Source: Gammaproteobacteria bacterium (lineage in GTDB: Bacteria; Pseudomonadota; Gammaproteobacteria; UBA6429; Thiohalophilaceae). From it: DNA of 8,259 bases. The stretch lies in contig JAUVGM010000086.1 in NCBI GenBank assembly GCA_030593785.1, forward strand, positions 1 to 8,259, given 5' to 3'. This document shows, one piece after another, positions 5,533-8,259 of this stretch (position 1 is the first letter of the stretch; every line of letters begins with the position of its first letter). The position numbers and the translations under genes are program-made. Below the pieces are notes generated by a model. It did no database searches, was not told the origin of the DNA, and saw only the letters and a program-made list of their open reading frames with translations.

Positions 5533-7443
5533 ATGCTCAAGTTTACTGATTTATCTCTACGCCGCGGTCCTCGCGAGTTGCTCCATGACGTTAATTTAAC
5601 CATTCATAATGGTCAAAAGGTCGGTATTACTGGCAGTAATGGTGTTGGGAAATCAAGTGTATTTGCCTTAATACTCGGTCATCTGCATGCTGATGCGGGG
5701 GATATCTCGATACCCAAAAACCTGATTATTGCCCATGTAGCACAAGAAACACCTGCGCTGGATAGCACGGCACTGGAATATGTACTGGATGGGGATGTTC
5801 AGTTACGCAAACTTGAACAAGACATTAAAAAAGCGGAAGAGAATAATCAAGGTGAGGAATTAGCCCATCTTTACTCCGATATGGAAGCGATTGATGGCTA
5901 TACTGCAAATAGCCGTGCTGCCACTTTATTAAGTGGTTTGGGTTTTTCAACCGAACAGGAACATTCTGCGGTTAAGCAGTTTTCCGGTGGTTGGCGTATG
6001 CGACTGAATCTTGCGCAAGCATTAATGTGTCGTTCAGATATTCTTTTGCTTGATGAGCCAACGAATCACCTGGATTTGGATGCTGTTATTTGGCTGGAAA
6101 CATGGCTTAAAAATTATAAAGGTACGTTGTTATTAATTTCTCATGACCGGGATTTTCTTGATAACGTTGCCGATCAAATTGCGCACATTGAACATCAAAC
6201 TATCACACTATACAGCGGGAATTATTCTGCATTTGAAGTTCGTCGCGCAGAATATTTAGCCACACAACAGTCTGCATATGAGAAACAACAGCGTGAAGTA
6301 CAACACATGCAAAAGTTTGTGGAACGCTTTAAGGCAAAAGCAACTAAAGCCAAACAAGCTCAAAGCAGAGTGAAAGCGCTGGAACGTATGGAATTGATTG
6401 CGCCTGCACATGTCGATTCACCGTTTAACTTTAGTTTCAGGCAAGCTGATAAAATGCCTAATCCACTGGTTACATTAGTTAATGCAGCGATTGGCTACAA
6501 TGAGCAACCACTTTTATCAAAAGTTAAATTAACCATTCATCCAGGAGATCGTATTGGGTTGCTTGGTCATAATGGTGCAGGTAAATCGACTTTAATTAAA
6601 TTATTGTCGGGTGAACTTAAAGTTTTAGCTGGTGAGCATATACCAGCTAAAGAATTGAATATTGGATACTTTGCTCAACACCAGCTGGAACAACTTGATT
6701 TAGAAGCCAGTCCTTTATTACATTTGCAGCGTATTGATCCCAAAGCAACAGAAAGTGATTTACGTAAGTACCTGGGTGGTTTTGCTTTTAATAATGATAT
6801 GGCTATGGATCCTGTTGCCCCATTATCAGGTGGTGAAAAGGCGCGCCTGGTATTAGCGTTGGTTGTGTATCAAAAGCCAAACTTGTTATTACTTAATGAA
6901 CCCACTAACCATCTTGATTTGGAAATGCGTCATGCATTAACCGTTGCGATGCAAGAGTTTGAAGGTGCGATGATTATTGTTTCGCATGATCGGCATTTGC
7001 TCCGAACCGTTACAGATAACTTATTTTTGGTTGCAAATGGGCGTGTTGCAGAATTTGATGGTAGTTTAGAGGATTATCGAGATTGGTTAAGTCAACAGGC
7101 TAAATCAGCCGTGGCTTCAACAGGTAATAACGCAGGTGATAAATTAGATAGTAGTAATGATGGGCAGAACAAAAAACAACAAAGACAACAATCGGCTGAA
7201 AAAAGAAAACGTCTAAAACCACTGCAAAATAAATTAAAGAAACTTGAAAAAGAAATGGAAGCGTTAACGTTAAGTAAAGAATCTCTGGAAGAGAAACTGG
7301 CAGATAATGATATTTATAGTAGTGATAATAAAGAGGATTTAAAATCATTATTAGAAGAACAAGGGCAAGTTGATAATAATTTACAGCAGGTTGAAATGGA
7401 CTGGTTAGAAGTGAGTGAAGAACTCGAAAGTGCTAGTGCATAA
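5533..7443 (+). CDS. yheS: ABC-F family ATPase, YheS type
   Basis: A soluble protein with two ATPase domains and no membrane part. ABC-F proteins bind the ribosomal E site and help stalled or hindered translation; YheS is one of the four E. coli members. At 636 residues it matches E. coli YheS (about 637) in length and in many stretches. Domain 1 has Walker A GSNGVGKSS (34-42), signature FSGGW (150-154) and Walker B LLLDEPTNHLDL (171-182). The interdomain linker (about 235-305), which reaches toward the peptidyl tRNA, contains RFKAKATKAKQAQSRVKALERMELIAP. Domain 2 has Walker A GHNGAGKST (345-353) and signature LSGGEKA (431-437), but its Walker B reads LLLLNEPTNHLDL, with Asn455 where Asp is expected. 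Catalytic Glu175 and Glu456 are both present. A charged coiled coil (about 545-635) ends the protein. The ATG at 5533 matches the family N-terminus but has no clear Shine-Dalgarno site. nnrS begins 33 bases downstream without a terminator between. Confidence 0.94.
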   Translation: MLKFTDLSLRRGPRELLHDVNLTIHNGQKVGITGSNGVGKSSVFALILGHLHADAGDISIPKNLIIAHVAQETPALDSTALEYVLDGDVQLRKLEQDIKKAEENNQGEELAHLYSDMEAIDGYTANSRAATLLSGLGFSTEQEHSAVKQFSGGWRMRLNLAQALMCRSDILLLDEPTNHLDLDAVIWLETWLKNYKGTLLLISHDRDFLDNVADQIAHIEHQTITLYSGNYSAFEVRRAEYLATQQSAYEKQQREVQHMQKFVERFKAKATKAKQAQSRVKALERMELIAPAHVDSPFNFSFRQADKMPNPLVTLVNAAIGYNEQPLLSKVKLTIHPGDRIGLLGHNGAGKSTLIKLLSGELKVLAGEHIPAKELNIGYFAQHQLEQLDLEASPLLHLQRIDPKATESDLRKYLGGFAFNNDMAMDPVAPLSGGEKARLVLALVVYQKPNLLLLNEPTNHLDLEMRHALTVAMQEFEGAMIIVSHDRHLLRTVTDNLFLVANGRVAEFDGSLEDYRDWLSQQAKSAVASTGNNAGDKLDSSNDGQNKKQQRQQSAEKRKRLKPLQNKLKKLEKEMEALTLSKESLEEKLADNDIYSSDNKEDLKSLLEEQGQVDNNLQQVEMDWLEVSEELESASA

Positions 7444-7476
7444 TATAAATAGATTTAAAATTAACAGGAAAGACTT

Positions 7477-8259
7477 ATGGCTATACAAATAGATGATCCG
7501 AAAAATAAAATCAATCAAAAAAGTTTTGCGCTTTTTGCTTTAGGTTTTCGTCCATTTTTCCTTTTTGCGGCTTTCTCAGCGTTCTCTCTTATTGCCTTAT
7601 GGCTTTTTGAATTATCAGGGAAAATAACAATTTCAGGATATTACACACCAACAGGTTGGCATGCTCATGAAATGTTATTTGGCTATACTGTTGCGGTCAT
7701 TGCTGGGTTTTTATTAACTGCTGCCGGTAACTGGACCGGAATGAAAATGATAAACGGTAAACAACTCGCTTTATTATCCGTTGTCTTTTTGTTAGGTCGG
7801 TTAGCTCCTTTTATACCTGAACTTCCTTATTGGCTTATTGCTGCGCTTGATCTTTCTTTTTTACCGTTAGTGGCTCTTTTAATCGCCATACCCGTTATTA
7901 AAGTAAAGCAATGGTCTAATTTTGTTTTTGTTCCTCTTATACTTTCTATGGCAGCGGCAAACTTGATGGTTCATTTAAGTGCGTTGCATATTATTGAGAG
8001 TTCAATTGTTACCGGAAGCCGGGTAATGATTTATTTAGTTATCTTATTAATAGTTATTATGGGGGGCAGAGTAATCCCTTTCTTTACTGAACGCGGAGTG
8101 GTCGGAGTAACAACTAAAAAATGGATCTGGATAGAACGTTTTTCATCTCTTAGTGTGATCTTGATTGTGTTAGGAGAAGTCTTTTTTACGGATAGTGTAG
8201 CAATTGGTTACATTGCGATGTTTGCCGCTGTCACTAATTTCATTCGCGTTGCTGGTTGG
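7477..8259 (+). CDS. nnrS: NnrS family membrane protein (3'-truncated by window edge)
   Basis: NnrS proteins are polytopic inner-membrane haem- and copper-containing proteins, usually about 400 residues with some twelve membrane segments. They protect cells against nitric oxide and are often controlled by NO-responsive regulators. The first 261 codons are present and open to the window end. Family landmarks are GFRPFF (23-28) just before the first membrane segment, the histidine-rich WHAHEMLFGY (61-70), TAAGNWTG (81-88), a conserved-looking NLMVHLSALH (162-171) and GRVIPFFTERGV (197-208). About seven to eight hydrophobic segments are visible. The ATG at 7477 has a good ribosome site, AGGAAAG at 7466-7472. 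The 33-base gap after the ABC-F gene shows no terminator and no clear NO-regulator operator, so the two may share a transcript. No denitrification genes are in view. Confidence 0.93.
   Translation, partial: MAIQIDDPKNKINQKSFALFALGFRPFFLFAAFSAFSLIALWLFELSGKITISGYYTPTGWHAHEMLFGYTVAVIAGFLLTAAGNWTGMKMINGKQLALLSVVFLLGRLAPFIPELPYWLIAALDLSFLPLVALLIAIPVIKVKQWSNFVFVPLILSMAAANLMVHLSALHIIESSIVTGSRVMIYLVILLIVIMGGRVIPFFTERGVVGVTTKKWIWIERFSSLSVILIVLGEVFFTDSVAIGYIAMFAAVTNFIRVAGW

Noticed and set aside
7100..7348. Minus-strand open frame rich in Tyr and Leu
   Set aside because: It is antisense to the charged coiled coil of the ABC-F gene; its low-complexity Tyr/Leu content mirrors Lys/Glu/Asn codons and it resembles no protein.

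Overview
The window looks like ordinary chromosomal DNA from an AT-rich, motile gammaproteobacterium. The evidence is a PurT close to the E. coli enzyme, a GcvR-type double-ACT regulator, a YheS-type ABC-F ATPase, a methyl-accepting chemotaxis protein behind a FliA-type promoter, and an NnrS protein. No species can be named from the sequence. I see no phage, plasmid, CRISPR, tRNA or rRNA sequence.

Layout. Bases 1-927 are the C-terminal four fifths of purT (purine synthesis), cut by the left edge. A 329-base AT-rich gap follows. It ends in a near-consensus sigma-28 (FliA) promoter at 1151-1177, which drives a chemoreceptor read from a TTG start (1257-3131) with a duplicated helical-bimodular (HBM) sensor domain. 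A perfect 8-bp hairpin separates this gene from a convergent gcvR-like gene (3171-3698, minus strand). Divergent from gcvR is a likely two-gene unit: a membrane glycosyltransferase of family 2 (3788-4954) and a small conserved-looking protein of unknown function (4971-5327), 16 bp apart.

The gap 5328-5532 holds the least ordinary sequence here: a 79-bp inverted pair of REP units (a BIME). Each unit has a GTAG foot followed directly by a perfect 8-bp stem. This is the signature of REPs mobilised by RAYT (TnpA-REP) Y1 transposases. The two hairpin loops are also complementary over 12 bp, so the element can fold in two exclusive ways.

After it come a complete yheS-type ABC-F gene (5533-7443), which carries Asn in place of the usual Walker B Asp in its second ATPase domain, and the first 261 codons of nnrS (7477-8259), cut by the right edge.

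The genes serve separate tasks: purine synthesis, chemotaxis, one-carbon/glycine regulation, envelope glycosylation, ribosome rescue and nitric oxide tolerance. I find no convincing new multi-gene system. The points most worth a second look are the REP pair, the FliA promoter, the ABC-F Walker B substitution and the unknown protein beside the glycosyltransferase.
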